Shown: positions 8,711 through 16,959 of the stretch, piece after piece
How the letters are laid out: each line of letters begins with the position of its first letter
Numbering within the stretch: position 1 is the stretch's first letter
NCBI GenBank assembly: GCA_031253795.1
Contig: JAIRVR010000017.1
Span: 62,001-126,000 of the forward strand
DNA: 64,000 bases
Source of the DNA: Burkholderiaceae bacterium
GTDB lineage: Bacteria > Pseudomonadota > Gammaproteobacteria > Burkholderiales > Burkholderiaceae_C
Reading direction: 5' to 3'
Program-made: the position numbers and the translations under genes
Notes under the pieces: generated by a model
What the model was told of the DNA's origin: nothing
Databases searched by the model: none
Seen by the model: only the letters and a program-made list of their open reading frames with translations

Positions 8711-9090
8711 CGACGCCCTCGCGCGGCCTTGGGCAGGGCCTTGGCATCGACCTCGGGCAGGGCCAGGTCCGGCAGGCCGTCGTCGGGCAGGGCGCGGGCC
8801 TCGAGCACCGGGCTTTTGCCCAGCTTGTGAAACGGCAGGGAATCGACGATCTCGCCCAGCGTGCGCGAAGGGCGGGCCTGGGCGATGCGGTCGCGGAACA
8901 CGGTCAGGTCGACCAGGATGGCCGATGGCCCGGCCTGGGTCTTGGCGTTCTTGATGAGAAAGCCCCGGCCCGTCTCGGCCGAACGCCGCATCAGGCCCGG
9001 GATGTCGGCACGCGCCGCGCCCACGGCGACGTTCTCGACCTCCAGCTCCACCGCACCGCCGCTGCCCAGGGCAAATCTCAGGACACTCAT
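8707..9090 (-). CDS. Phd/YefM-like antitoxin-type protein
   Basis: A 127-residue protein, first gene of the cassette. Residues 25-70 resemble the Phd/YefM core: ARADIPGLMRRSAETGRGF corresponds to the helix and turn before the strands, and KTQAGPSAILVDLTVFRDRI matches the region in which Phd proteins carry the strand-plus-helix ending in a Val-Asp/Ser-x-x-x-aromatic pattern. The Pro- and Leu-rich C-terminal tail (from about 88) would be the partner-binding part. GGAGG lies 7 bases before the ATG. The promoter region carries TGTACA palindromes, the core operator of YefM proteins, which supports the assignment independently. Likely role: autorepressor and neutraliser of the downstream product(s). 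Confidence 0.6.
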   Translation of the reverse strand: MSVLRFALGSGGAVELEVENVAVGAARADIPGLMRRSAETGRGFLIKNAKTQAGPSAILVDLTVFRDRIAQARPSRTLGEIVDSLPFHKLGKSPVLEARALPDDGLPDLALPEVDAKALPKAARGRR

Positions 9091-9112
9091 GGCTGCCTCC
9101 ACTGCAATCGGA

Positions 9113-9165
9113 TGTGTACGCGGCCCCCACGGCATGGAGGCCTTGATTTGTACATGATGTGCAAA
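9113..9165 (-). promoter_or_regulatory. TGTACA-type operator array upstream of the Phd/PIN/patatin cassette
   Basis: TTTGTACAT-G-ATGTGCAAA (9147-9165) is a 19-bp near-perfect palindrome with one mismatch. It holds TGTACA (9149-9154) and TGTGCA (9158-9163). A further TGTACG (9115-9120) lies nearer the gene. The palindrome is 57-75 bases upstream of the first ATG. TGTACA cores are the known binding sites of the YefM antitoxin, which fits the Phd/YefM-like first gene. Confidence 0.6.
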
Positions 9166-9250
9166 TTTAGCACCGCAGCCCCCCGGCAGCAAATCCGGGC
9201 CGGCATCGCCGGACCGTGGCACGGGTCTTTGCCGGTGCCAGGGTCAGACC

Positions 9251-9946
9251 CTAAAGGCGCTGTGCCTGGGCGCTCAGATAGGCGTTGCGCGAGGGCTGGA
9301 GGTGCTCGGCACACAGGCGCACCAGGCTGTCCCGGTCCTGGGCGCGCAAGGCCTCGATCATCTGCCAGTGTTCCTGGCGCGCACGCTCGCGGTAGTCGGC
9401 CGAGACCAGGGAGGCAAAGCGTATGGGATGGGTCTGGCGCGCGTACTCGGCAATCGCCTTGCGCAGGGTTTCGTTGCCGGTGAGGGAGAACAGCTCCTGG
9501 TGGAAGGCCAGGTTGATGCGAAAGACCAGGCGCGCATGGCCCTGGGCCACGGCCGCATCGTGCTGGTGCTGGATGGCGACCAGGCGCTCCAGCCGCACAG
9601 GGTCCACGGGCAGGGGGATCTTGCGAGCGGCCTCGGTCTCCAGCATGCCGCGCAGCTCGTAGAGCTCCTCGACCTCCTGGGGGGAGAAGGAGCGCACCAG
9701 GGCGCCCACGTTCTTGCGGCGCTCGATCAGGCCCATCCGGTCCAGGGCCGCCAGCGCCTCGCGCGCCACGTGGCGCTTGACGTCGAAGCGGGCCATGAGC
9801 TCGTCCTCCACCAGGCGTTCGCGTGGATGCAGGCGCCCGAAGACCACGTCTTCTTCCAGCGCAGCCACCATGGCGCCCAGGGCGTCGGTGGCCGACGGGG
9901 CGGGGTCGGCATCCAGGGAAATCGGCAAAGAGGTGGCGGAGACCAT
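9251..9946 (-). CDS. GntR-family transcriptional regulator (FCD subfamily)
   Basis: A 231-residue regulator. The N-terminal winged HTH includes RLVEDELMARFDVKRHVARE and ALDRMGLIERRKNVGALVRS. The C-terminal all-helical FCD ligand-binding domain has the ELYELRGMLETEAA segment and the His-rich pattern (HQELFSLTGN) that binds a metal and carboxylate effectors. The start at 9946 (MVSATSL) is chosen because a perfect dyad lies directly upstream; an earlier ATG at 9976 would fall inside it. Its neighbours, a dehydratase on the same strand and a divergent Bug protein, suggest control of sugar-acid or organic-acid use. The 102-base gap to the dehydratase contains that dyad. Confidence 0.88.
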   Translation of the reverse strand: MVSATSLPISLDADPAPSATDALGAMVAALEEDVVFGRLHPRERLVEDELMARFDVKRHVAREALAALDRMGLIERRKNVGALVRSFSPQEVEELYELRGMLETEAARKIPLPVDPVRLERLVAIQHQHDAAVAQGHARLVFRINLAFHQELFSLTGNETLRKAIAEYARQTHPIRFASLVSADYRERARQEHWQMIEALRAQDRDSLVRLCAEHLQPSRNAYLSAQAQRL

Positions 9947-9961
9947 CGCAAAGACAGGATT

Positions 9962-9983
9962 GGACAAAAGCGCCATTTTGTCC
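9962..9983 (-). promoter_or_regulatory. Perfect dyad GGACAAAA-N6-TTTTGTCC upstream of the GntR gene
   Basis: Eight-base perfect arms (9962-9969 and 9976-9983) flank GCGCCA, 16-37 bases before the GntR start at 9946. Position and symmetry suit an autoregulatory GntR operator. The dyad lies between the dehydratase stop and the GntR gene, so it would regulate an internal promoter. Confidence 0.5.
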
Positions 9984-10048
9984 GAGAAGACGCCGTGGCC
10001 GGAAGCGGCCACCGGTGCCAATCGTCCTTGCCGGCCTCCCGGTCCGGC

Positions 10049-11824
10049 CTAGGACCGGTTTTCGGGCACGCTGCCACGTGCGGTGGCGCCGCGCAGAAAA
10101 TCGAAGTCCACGCCCTGGTCGGCCTGGGTGACCGTGGTCAGAAAGAGCTTGCGGTAGCCGCGCTCGGCCGTGGGTTCGACCACGGGATTCTCATGGGCAC
10201 GGCGCGCCAGCTCCGCGTCGTCGACCAGCAGCGCCAGTTCGCGCCGCGCTACCGACAGCCGGATACGGTCGCCGCTGCGCACCTGGGCCAGGGGGCCGCC
10301 CACGGCCGATTCGGGCGTGACATGCAGGACGATGGTGCCGAAGGCCGTGCCGCTCATGCGGCCGTCGGAGATGCGCACGATGTCCTTGACGCCGGCGCGC
10401 GCCAGCTTGCGCGGGATGGGGATGTAGCCCGCCTCGGGCATGCCGGGCGCGCCCTTGGGGCCGATGTTCTTGAGCACCAGGATGTCGTCGGCCGTGACAT
10501 CCAGGTCGTCGCTGTCGATGCGCAGTGCCAGGTCGGCCGCGTTCTCGAAGACCACGGCCCGGCCCTCGTGCTCCATGAGCTTCGGATGGGCGGCCGACTG
10601 CTTGATGATGGCCCCCCCCGGCGCGAGATTGCCGCGCAGCACGGCGATGCCGCCCTGCGGGTAGATGGGGTTGGCGCGCGTGCGCACCACGTCCTGGGCA
10701 AAGCCCGGGCCGGCGCGTTCTATTTCCTCGCCCAGCGTGCGGCCCGTGACGGTCAGCGCCTCCAGCCGCAGCAGGGGCTTGAGTTCGCGCAGCAGGGTGG
10801 CCATGCCGCCCGCGTGGTGGAAGTCCTCCATGTAGTGCTCGCCAGAAGGCTTGAGGTCCAGCAGCACGGGCGTGTCGCGGCCCATGCGGTCCAGGGCCTG
10901 CAGGTCGATGTCATAGCCCAGCCGTCCCGCGATGGCCGCCAGGTGCACCAGGCCGTTGGTCGAGCCGCCGATGGCCAGCAGCACGCGCATGGCGTTCTCG
11001 AAGGCCGCGGGCGTGAGGATTCTGTCGATGGTCAGGCCCTGGCGGGCCATCTCCACGGCCTGGGCGCCGGTCTGCTCGGCGATGCGGATGCGGTCGGCCG
11101 TCACCGCCGGCGGCGAGGCACCGCCGGGCACGGTCATGCCCATGGCCTCGGCCAGGCAGGCCATGGTGCTGGCCGTGCCCATGACCGAGCAGGTGCCCAC
11201 GCTGGCCACCAGCTGGTTGTTCACGTCGGCGATTTCCTGGGCGTCGATTTCCTCGGCGCGGAACTTGCCCCAGTAGCGGCGGCAATCCGTGCAGGCGCCC
11301 ACGCGCTCGCTGCGGTGCGAGCCCGTGAGCATGGAGCCGGTGATCAGCTGGATGGCCGGTATGCCGGCCGAGGCCGCACCCATGAGCTGGGCCGGCACGG
11401 TCTTGTCGCAGCCGCCGATGAGCACGATGGCGTCCATGGGCTGGGCCCGGATCATTTCCTCGGTGTCCATGGACATGAGGTTGCGCAGGTACATGCTGGT
11501 CGGCGCCGAAAAGCTCTCGTGCACCGAGATGGTGGGGAAGTCCATGGGCAGGCCGCCGGCCATCAGGATGCCGCGCTTGACGGCCTCGATCAGCTGGGGC
11601 GCATTGCCGTGGCAGGGGTTGTAGCTGCTGCCGGTGTTGGTGATGCCGATGACGGGGCGCGCCAGGGCCTCGTCCGTATAGCCGGCCCCCTTGATGAAGG
11701 CCTTGCGCAGGAACAGCGAAAAGCCGCGGTCGCCGTAGTTGGTCAGCCCTTTGGAGATGCCGGTGGCGGCGTCGGCGGGGGCGATGTCGTGGCCGGGAGC
11801 GGCGGGGGTCTGGGGATCGGTCAT
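10049..11824 (-). CDS. IlvD/Edd-family dehydratase (sugar-acid dehydratase type)
   Basis: A 591-residue Fe-S hydro-lyase that removes water from a 2,3-dihydroxy or aldonic acid to give a 2-keto acid. Candidate cluster cysteines are in SSYNPCHGN, IGGCDKT and GTCSVMGTAST, all conserved in the family. The C-terminal domain has GRMSGTAFG, as in the group that includes L-arabonate and D-xylonate dehydratases. The GntR at 9251 and the Bug protein at 12011 are consistent with a sugar-acid catabolic role over branched-chain amino acid synthesis, though no keto-acid-processing enzyme is adjacent. True IlvD would be a housekeeping gene without this context. Confidence 0.88.
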   Translation of the reverse strand: MTDPQTPAAPGHDIAPADAATGISKGLTNYGDRGFSLFLRKAFIKGAGYTDEALARPVIGITNTGSSYNPCHGNAPQLIEAVKRGILMAGGLPMDFPTISVHESFSAPTSMYLRNLMSMDTEEMIRAQPMDAIVLIGGCDKTVPAQLMGAASAGIPAIQLITGSMLTGSHRSERVGACTDCRRYWGKFRAEEIDAQEIADVNNQLVASVGTCSVMGTASTMACLAEAMGMTVPGGASPPAVTADRIRIAEQTGAQAVEMARQGLTIDRILTPAAFENAMRVLLAIGGSTNGLVHLAAIAGRLGYDIDLQALDRMGRDTPVLLDLKPSGEHYMEDFHHAGGMATLLRELKPLLRLEALTVTGRTLGEEIERAGPGFAQDVVRTRANPIYPQGGIAVLRGNLAPGGAIIKQSAAHPKLMEHEGRAVVFENAADLALRIDSDDLDVTADDILVLKNIGPKGAPGMPEAGYIPIPRKLARAGVKDIVRISDGRMSGTAFGTIVLHVTPESAVGGPLAQVRSGDRIRLSVARRELALLVDDAELARRAHENPVVEPTAERGYRKLFLTTVTQADQGVDFDFLRGATARGSVPENRS

Positions 11825-11928
11825 GTCGTGGGCCTGGGTCGGGGTCTATGGAGAGGGCGCGGTCTGGCGGTGCCGGTGCGGCAAGCATAGCGGGCGCGTG
11901 TTGAATTATTGTCGTCGTTATCACCTAT

Positions 11929-11940
11929 ATTATTAATAAT
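11929..11940. promoter_or_regulatory. AT-rich divergent promoter region with palindrome ATTATTAATAAT
   Basis: A perfect 12-bp palindrome sits in a markedly AT-rich stretch (about 11901-11955) inside otherwise GC-rich DNA, between the divergent dehydratase (11824) and Bug (12011) genes. It probably marks their promoters and a shared operator; which protein binds is unknown. Confidence 0.35.
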
Positions 11941-12010
11941 CTAATTGATTAAACATGCGGCACGCCCGGCCATCCCACCGGGCCGTTCCACCCTTCCAAG
12001 GAGACCCCGC

Positions 12011-13027
12011 ATGACTGCACGCCCCGCCACCCGACCCCTTCATCCCCCCAACCGACGCGCCATGCTGGCCGCGGCCCTGTGCGCCCTGGGCCTGCCCATG
12101 GCAGGAAGCGCGGCCGCCGAGGGCGCCTATCCCCAGCGTCCCATCAGGCTGGTCGTTCCCTATACGCCAGGTGGTGCCACCGATGTGATCGGCCGCGTGG
12201 TCGGCCAGAGGCTGGCCCTGTCCCTGGGCCAGCCCGTGGTCGTGGAAAACCGTGCCGGAGCCGCGGGCAACCTCGGCGCTGCGGCCGTGGCCAAGGAAAA
12301 GGCCGACGGCTACACCCTGCTGCTGGGCGCGCTGACCAGCCATTCCATCAACAGCGTGCTCATGGCCTCGACGGCCGGTTTTTCCATGGACAGAAGCTTC
12401 GCGCCCATCGCCGTCGTGGGCCGCGTGCCCCTGGTGGTCACGGTGGGGCCTTCGGTCAAGGCCGCGAACCTGGACGAGTTCATCGCCCTGGCGCGCAGCC
12501 GGCCCGGCGGGCTGAACTACGGCTCTTCGGGCAATGGCTCGCCCCAGCACCTGGCTGCCGAGCTGTTCAAGCGCCAGGCCGGCGTGTCCCTGACCCATGT
12601 GCCCTACAAGGGCAGCACGCCCGCGCTCAACGACCTGATGGGCGGCCAGGTCGACGTGGTCTTCGACACCCTGCCCGCCACCCAGGGCTTCATCAAGGGC
12701 GGGCGGCTGCGCGGCCTGGCCGTGACCACGGCCCAGCGCCTGCCGTCCATGGACCAGGTGCCCACGGCGGCCGAGGCCGGCCTGACGGGTTTCGAGGTCA
12801 CCTCCATGTTCGGCGTGCTGGCGCCGGCGGGCACGCCCGCGCCCGTGGTGGCGCGGCTGAGCTCTGCGCTGCGGGACATCATGGCCCAGTCCGAGGTGCG
12901 CGAGGCCCTGGTCGCCCAGGGCGCCATGCCCGGCTTCACCACCCCCGAGCAGGCCAGGGTGCAGATCGCCGAGGAAGTGGGGCGCTGGGCGACCGTGATC
13001 CGCGAGGCCGGCATCCGCCCGGATTGA
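12011..13027 (+). CDS. Bug-family (TctC-like) periplasmic solute-binding protein
   Basis: A 338-residue exported binding protein. A signal peptide (core MLAAALCALGLPMAGSAAA after an Arg pair) is followed by the Bug signature YPQRPIRLVVPYTPGGATD, VVVENRAGAAGN, LNYGSSGNGSPQHLAAE and VPYKGSTPALNDLMGGQVD. The Bug fold binds a carboxylate, often a dicarboxylate or aromatic acid, through two bridging waters. The start at 12011 follows AAGGAGA at 7-base spacing. No TctA/TctB membrane subunits are adjacent, so it must share a transporter or act as a sensor. The divergent dehydratase suggests a hydroxy- or sugar-acid ligand. Confidence 0.9.
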   Translation: MTARPATRPLHPPNRRAMLAAALCALGLPMAGSAAAEGAYPQRPIRLVVPYTPGGATDVIGRVVGQRLALSLGQPVVVENRAGAAGNLGAAAVAKEKADGYTLLLGALTSHSINSVLMASTAGFSMDRSFAPIAVVGRVPLVVTVGPSVKAANLDEFIALARSRPGGLNYGSSGNGSPQHLAAELFKRQAGVSLTHVPYKGSTPALNDLMGGQVDVVFDTLPATQGFIKGGRLRGLAVTTAQRLPSMDQVPTAAEAGLTGFEVTSMFGVLAPAGTPAPVVARLSSALRDIMAQSEVREALVAQGAMPGFTTPEQARVQIAEEVGRWATVIREAGIRPD

Positions 13028-13054
13028 CGCCGGCCAGGCCCCGTTCCGGCGGCT

Positions 13055-14305
13055 TCAGCGGGCTGCCGGCCGGGGCTGGCGTGCGCGCGTCTCGGGCAGG
13101 AAGGCCGTCACCAGGCCCAGCAGGGGCAGGTAGGCAACCAGGCCATAGACCCAGACGATGCCATGGCTGTCGGCCAGGTTGCCCAGGCCGGCCGCGCCCA
13201 GTCCGCCGACGCCGAACATCAGGCCGAACATCAGGCCGGAGACCAGGCCCACGCGGCCCGGCACGGCCTCCTGGGCATAGACCACCAGGGCCGCGAAGGC
13301 CGAGGACATGACCAGGCCGATGGCGATGGACAGGACCGCCGTCCAGAACAGATCGGCATGGGGCAGCAGCAGGGCGAACGGGGCCACACCCAGGAAGGAC
13401 ACCCAGATCACGGCCTTGCGCCCGATGCGGTCGCCCACGGGGCCGCCCGCGAAGGTGCCGGCTGCCACCGAGGCCAGGAAGGCGAACAGGTACAGCTGCG
13501 ACTGCTGCACGGGCAGGGCAAAGCGCTCGATCAGGTAGAAGGTGAAGTAGTTGGCGAAGGCCGCGATGTAGACGAACTTGGCGAACATCAGCACGCAGAT
13601 CACGGCCAGGGCGCGCACCACCTGGGCACGGCTGAGCCGGTTCAGCGCCTGCCGGCCCGCGGCCACGACCTGGGCCGGCGCATGGTGCAGCCGCCATTGC
13701 GTGATGCGCAGCAGCACCCAGATGGCCAGCAGGGCCACCAGCATGAACCAGGCAATGGCCTGCTGTCCGAAGGGGACGACGATGGCGGCGACCATGAGCG
13801 GGCCTATGGCCGAACCCGTGTTGCCGCCGACCTGGAAGGTGGACTGGGCCGTGCCGAAGCGCCCGCCCGAGGCCAGGCGCGCCACGCGCGAGGCCTCGGG
13901 GTGGAAGGTGGACGAGCCCACGCCCACCAGGGAGGCGGCGACCAGCAGCATGGGATAGCTGGTGGACAGGGCCAGCATGCCGATGCCGAACAGGGTGACC
14001 ACCATGCCCAGGGGCAGCAGATAGGGCTTGGGGTGGCGGTCCGTGTAATAGCCTATCCAGGGCTGGAGCAGGGAGGCCGTGACCTGGTAGACCAGGGAGA
14101 TCCAGCCGATCTGTGCAAAGCTCAGCGAGAACTGCGACTTGAGCATGGGGTAGACGGCCGGCAGCACGGCCTGGATCAGGTCGTTGAGCAGGTGGGCGAA
14201 CGCGGCGGCGCCGACGATGCGCAGCACAAAGCCCTGGTGGGCGGTGGCAGGTGGTGCGGCGGCGAACTCGCGCGGGGCGCCGAGGGAAGAGGTATTGCTG
14301 GTCAT
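13055..14305 (-). CDS. MFS transporter, fosmidomycin-resistance (Fsr) type
   Basis: A 416-residue inner-membrane protein with about 12 hydrophobic helices. The start of the mature fold, GAAAFAHLLNDLIQAVLPAV, then SFAQIGWISLVYQ, QPWIGYYTDRHPKPY and VGVGSSTFHPEASRVAR, are characteristic of the Fsr family of drug efflux pumps. A second DR-type loop, GPVGDRIGRK, lies in the C-terminal half. It is divergent from an AraC regulator at 14435, its likely activator or repressor. The substrate is unknown; export of small polar inhibitors is the family norm. Confidence 0.88.
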   Translation of the reverse strand: MTSNTSSLGAPREFAAAPPATAHQGFVLRIVGAAAFAHLLNDLIQAVLPAVYPMLKSQFSLSFAQIGWISLVYQVTASLLQPWIGYYTDRHPKPYLLPLGMVVTLFGIGMLALSTSYPMLLVAASLVGVGSSTFHPEASRVARLASGGRFGTAQSTFQVGGNTGSAIGPLMVAAIVVPFGQQAIAWFMLVALLAIWVLLRITQWRLHHAPAQVVAAGRQALNRLSRAQVVRALAVICVLMFAKFVYIAAFANYFTFYLIERFALPVQQSQLYLFAFLASVAAGTFAGGPVGDRIGRKAVIWVSFLGVAPFALLLPHADLFWTAVLSIAIGLVMSSAFAALVVYAQEAVPGRVGLVSGLMFGLMFGVGGLGAAGLGNLADSHGIVWVYGLVAYLPLLGLVTAFLPETRARQPRPAAR

Positions 14306-14434
14306 GGAGAGGAAAGCCGCGAGGGCAGGGGCCGTGGGTTGACGGCGGTCAAGCCAAAGATAGGCCCTGGGCGATCGTCTGTCTCGCTCTATACTGACCT
14401 TTTTTGTAGAGATCGGGACAATCGTCCACGCCCC

Positions 14435-15208
14435 ATGTCCGGCGAGCTTCCGCGCAGGTACCTGCGCTACCACCAGACCGAACGCCCCATGGCCGCCATG
14501 CAGGCCAACTGGGTCCATGGCAGCTCCACGGGCTGGCATGCGCATCCGCGCGGGCAACTGCTGTATGCCATCGAGGGGGTGATGTCCGTGCGCCTGGCCA
14601 CGGGCTCCTGGCTGGTGCCGCCCAACCGCGGCCTGTGGATCGTGGCGGGCGCCGAACACGATGTGCGCATGTCGGGCGACGTGAAAATGCGCACGGCCTA
14701 CATCGATGCCTCGGCCTTTGCCGACCTGCCGCAGCGGACCTGTGTGGTCAACGTCTCGCCCCTGCTGCGCGAGCTGGTGGTGGCCGCGTCCCAGGTGCCG
14801 CTGGACTATGCGCAGGGCAGCCGCGACGAGCGCCTCATGCACCTGCTGGTCGACGAACTGCGCACGGCCGAGGTCCTGCCCCTGTACCTGCCCGGCACGG
14901 CCGAGCCCCGGCTGCGCCAGGTCTGCCAGGCCCTGCTGGACGACCCGGCCAGCACGGCCACGGCCGGTGAATGGGCGGGCCGGCTGGGCATGAGCACCAA
15001 GACCCTGCAGCGCCTGTTCGTACGGGAAACCGGCATGCCCTTCGCTCAGTGGCGCGAGCAGGCGCGCCTGCTGTTCGCGCTGCGCCGCATCGCGGGCGGC
15101 GGCCGCATTATCGACATCGCCCTGGATTGCGGCTATGCCAGCCAGAGCGCCTTCACGGCCATGTTCCGCCGCCATTTCGGGGCGCCGCCCTCGGCTTTCT
15201 GCCGTTGA
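14435..15208 (+). CDS. AraC-family transcriptional regulator
   Basis: A 257-residue regulator with an N-terminal cupin (AraC_binding) domain, marked by GWHAHPRGQLLYAIEGVMSV and WLVPPNRGLWIVAGAEH, and a C-terminal double HTH with WAGRLGMSTKTLQRLFVRET and IIDIALDCGYASQSAFTAMF. The histidines in the cupin region resemble those of metal-binding cupins. The ATG at 14435 gives the standard length for this subfamily. It is divergent from the Fsr-type exporter, which is the probable target. Confidence 0.9.
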   Translation: MSGELPRRYLRYHQTERPMAAMQANWVHGSSTGWHAHPRGQLLYAIEGVMSVRLATGSWLVPPNRGLWIVAGAEHDVRMSGDVKMRTAYIDASAFADLPQRTCVVNVSPLLRELVVAASQVPLDYAQGSRDERLMHLLVDELRTAEVLPLYLPGTAEPRLRQVCQALLDDPASTATAGEWAGRLGMSTKTLQRLFVRETGMPFAQWREQARLLFALRRIAGGGRIIDIALDCGYASQSAFTAMFRRHFGAPPSAFCR

Positions 15209-15342
15209 GCCCGGGCGCGGCCCCGGGCCTTGATCCAGGTCCAGATACCTGCTGCGGCACAAGCATATGCCCAAAGATTCGTTCGCGCGCGGCCCCATCC
15301 TGGCCATACTGGACGGTCCATCCTTCCCGGCCCCGACCTTCC

Positions 15343-16281
15343 GTGCAACCCGAACCAGCCACCGACAGCGCGGAGCAAGCGCAGATCGACCGCGTGATCG
15401 ACGGGCTGCTCAACGGCCTGCAGTGGCGTGCCAGCGTATTCCATGCCGGCCAGTACTGCGGCCGCTGGCGGGCCTCGACGGCGGGACGCGCGCGCGCAAG
15501 TTTCCACCTCATCCTGGACGGCCGCTGCTGGCTGCACCTGCCGGGCCAGCCCTCGGTGGCGCTGGCACCACGCGACGGCGTTTTCCTGGCGCGCGACGTG
15601 CCCCACTTCATTTCGCCCTATGCCGATCCGGACATGGCCTGCTCGCCCCGGCCCATGCGCCCCTTCGAGGGTGCCGCAGGCCTGGGCGAGACCGCGCTGG
15701 CCTGCGGATTTTTCAATTTCGAGGGACCCATGCGCGGCCTGGTCGCCGATGCCCTGCCGGACCATCTGGTGCTGCGCGGTCAGGACCATGCCATGGGTGG
15801 CGCAGCCATGCTGTTCGACCTGATGCGGGCCGAGGCCCAGCGCGCGGGTACCGAGCCCACGGCCGTGATGGACAGGCTGGTGGGCCTGCTGTTCTTCTAC
15901 GGCCTGCGCCATCTGGCCCAGGGTGACGCGCGCGCCCGCGGCATCTGGAGCCTGCTGCGCCGGCCGGGCTTCGCGCCCCTGGTGGCCGAACTGCTGCGCG
16001 AGCCGGGCCGCAACTGGAGCGTGGCCGACATGGCCGCGCGCGTGTGCCTGTCGCGCGCCACCTTTTTCCGCCAGTTCGCCGAGGCCTGCGGCCAGCCTCC
16101 CCAGCAGTTCCTGCTGCTGCTGCGCATGCAGCTGGCCGCGCGGCGTCTGGCCCAGGGCGAGGCCATAGGCCAGGTGGCCGAGGCCGTGGGCTACGAATCC
16201 TATGCGGCGTTCTCGCGCGCCTTCAAGCGCGTCATGGGCGAGCAGCCCGGCGCCTGGCAGCGCGCCAGCGCCCGCGGCTGA
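15343..16281 (+). CDS. AraC-family transcriptional regulator (cupin_6 type)
   Basis: A 312-residue regulator starting at GTG 15343 (VQPEPATDSAEQ). The frame is open further upstream but overlaps the previous AraC gene without conserved sequence. The N-terminal domain fits the cupin_6 type: SFHLILDGRCWLHLPGQPSV, then DGVFLARDVPHFIS. The C-terminal double HTH contains WSVADMAARVCLSRATFFRQ and GQVAEAVGYESYAAFSRAF. It lies 93 bases before the AhpD-like gene on the same strand and may be its activator. A Cys in the cupin domain (ACGFFNFEG) is common in this group, members of which often sense electrophiles or redox changes. Confidence 0.88.
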   Translation: MQPEPATDSAEQAQIDRVIDGLLNGLQWRASVFHAGQYCGRWRASTAGRARASFHLILDGRCWLHLPGQPSVALAPRDGVFLARDVPHFISPYADPDMACSPRPMRPFEGAAGLGETALACGFFNFEGPMRGLVADALPDHLVLRGQDHAMGGAAMLFDLMRAEAQRAGTEPTAVMDRLVGLLFFYGLRHLAQGDARARGIWSLLRRPGFAPLVAELLREPGRNWSVADMAARVCLSRATFFRQFAEACGQPPQQFLLLLRMQLAARRLAQGEAIGQVAEAVGYESYAAFSRAFKRVMGEQPGAWQRASARG

Positions 16282-16374
16282 CACGCTCGGGCATAAATCC
16301 GCGACGCCCCGCCATTGATGGTCCCGGCGGCGCGGCCGATCATGGGGGCACTTTCCACCCTTCTTCGGACCTCC

Positions 16375-16959
16375 ATGGCACGCCTGACCCTGCACACCGT
16401 CGATACCGCTCCCGAAGCCAGCCGCCCCTTCGTCGAGCGCGCCCTGGCCGGCAACGGCTTCCTGCCCAACCTGATCGCCATCCTGGCCAACTCCCCCCAG
16501 GCGCTGGAAACCTATGTCAGCGTGGGCCAGATCAATGCGCGTGCCCAGCTCACGCTGGCCGAGCGCGAGGTGGTGCAGATCACGGCCGCGCGCATCCATG
16601 GCTGCGACTTCTGCGTGGCCGGCCACACCAAGCTGGCGTCCAGGCAGGCCGGCCTGTCCCAGGAGGAGGTGCTGGCCCTGCAGCAGGGCAGGGACACGGG
16701 CCAGCCGCGCCTGGATGCCGTGCGCAGCTTCGCCGAGGCCGTGATCGCCACGCGCGGCGCCGTGGCCGACGGGCAGCTGGCCGGCTTCCAGGCCGCGGGT
16801 TTCAGCGAACAGCAGGCTCTGGAAGTGGTGCTGGGCATCAGCCTGGCCACGCTGTGCAACTTTGCCAACAGCCTGGCGCAAAGCCCCGTCAATCCCCAGC
16901 TGCAGCCCTATCTGCCCGGCCGCTTCGGCGCCGACCAGGAGGCCGGCCATGCAGGATGA
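16375..16959 (+). CDS. AhpD-like carboxymuconolactone-decarboxylase-family protein
   Basis: A 194-residue cytoplasmic protein with the AhpD active-site pattern HGCDFCVAGH, giving C77, C80 and H84, the thiol pair that gives peroxidase or disulfide reductase activity. The region LTLAEREVVQITAARIHGCD is the usual helix leading into it. It is the first gene of a five-gene run with a flavoprotein and an ABC importer, and its 3' end overlaps the next start by 11 bases. In such operons it may dispose of peroxide made by the flavoenzyme or act directly on the imported compound; both are inference. Confidence 0.85.
   Translation: MARLTLHTVDTAPEASRPFVERALAGNGFLPNLIAILANSPQALETYVSVGQINARAQLTLAEREVVQITAARIHGCDFCVAGHTKLASRQAGLSQEEVLALQQGRDTGQPRLDAVRSFAEAVIATRGAVADGQLAGFQAAGFSEQQALEVVLGISLATLCNFANSLAQSPVNPQLQPYLPGRFGADQEAGHAG

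Noticed and set aside
7252-9090. CBASS system
   Set aside because: The patatin resembles CapV, but there is no CD-NTase cyclase, no Cap2/Cap3 and no nucleotide-sensing partner nearby. The two upstream proteins look Phd- and PIN-like.
9302-11890. Long open frame on the plus strand (over 800 codons) opposite the dehydratase and GntR genes
   Set aside because: It is an antisense shadow: high GC at third codon positions suppresses stops on the other strand. The protein is a His/Gln/Gly/Ala-rich string without a fold, and the minus-strand genes carry clear motifs.
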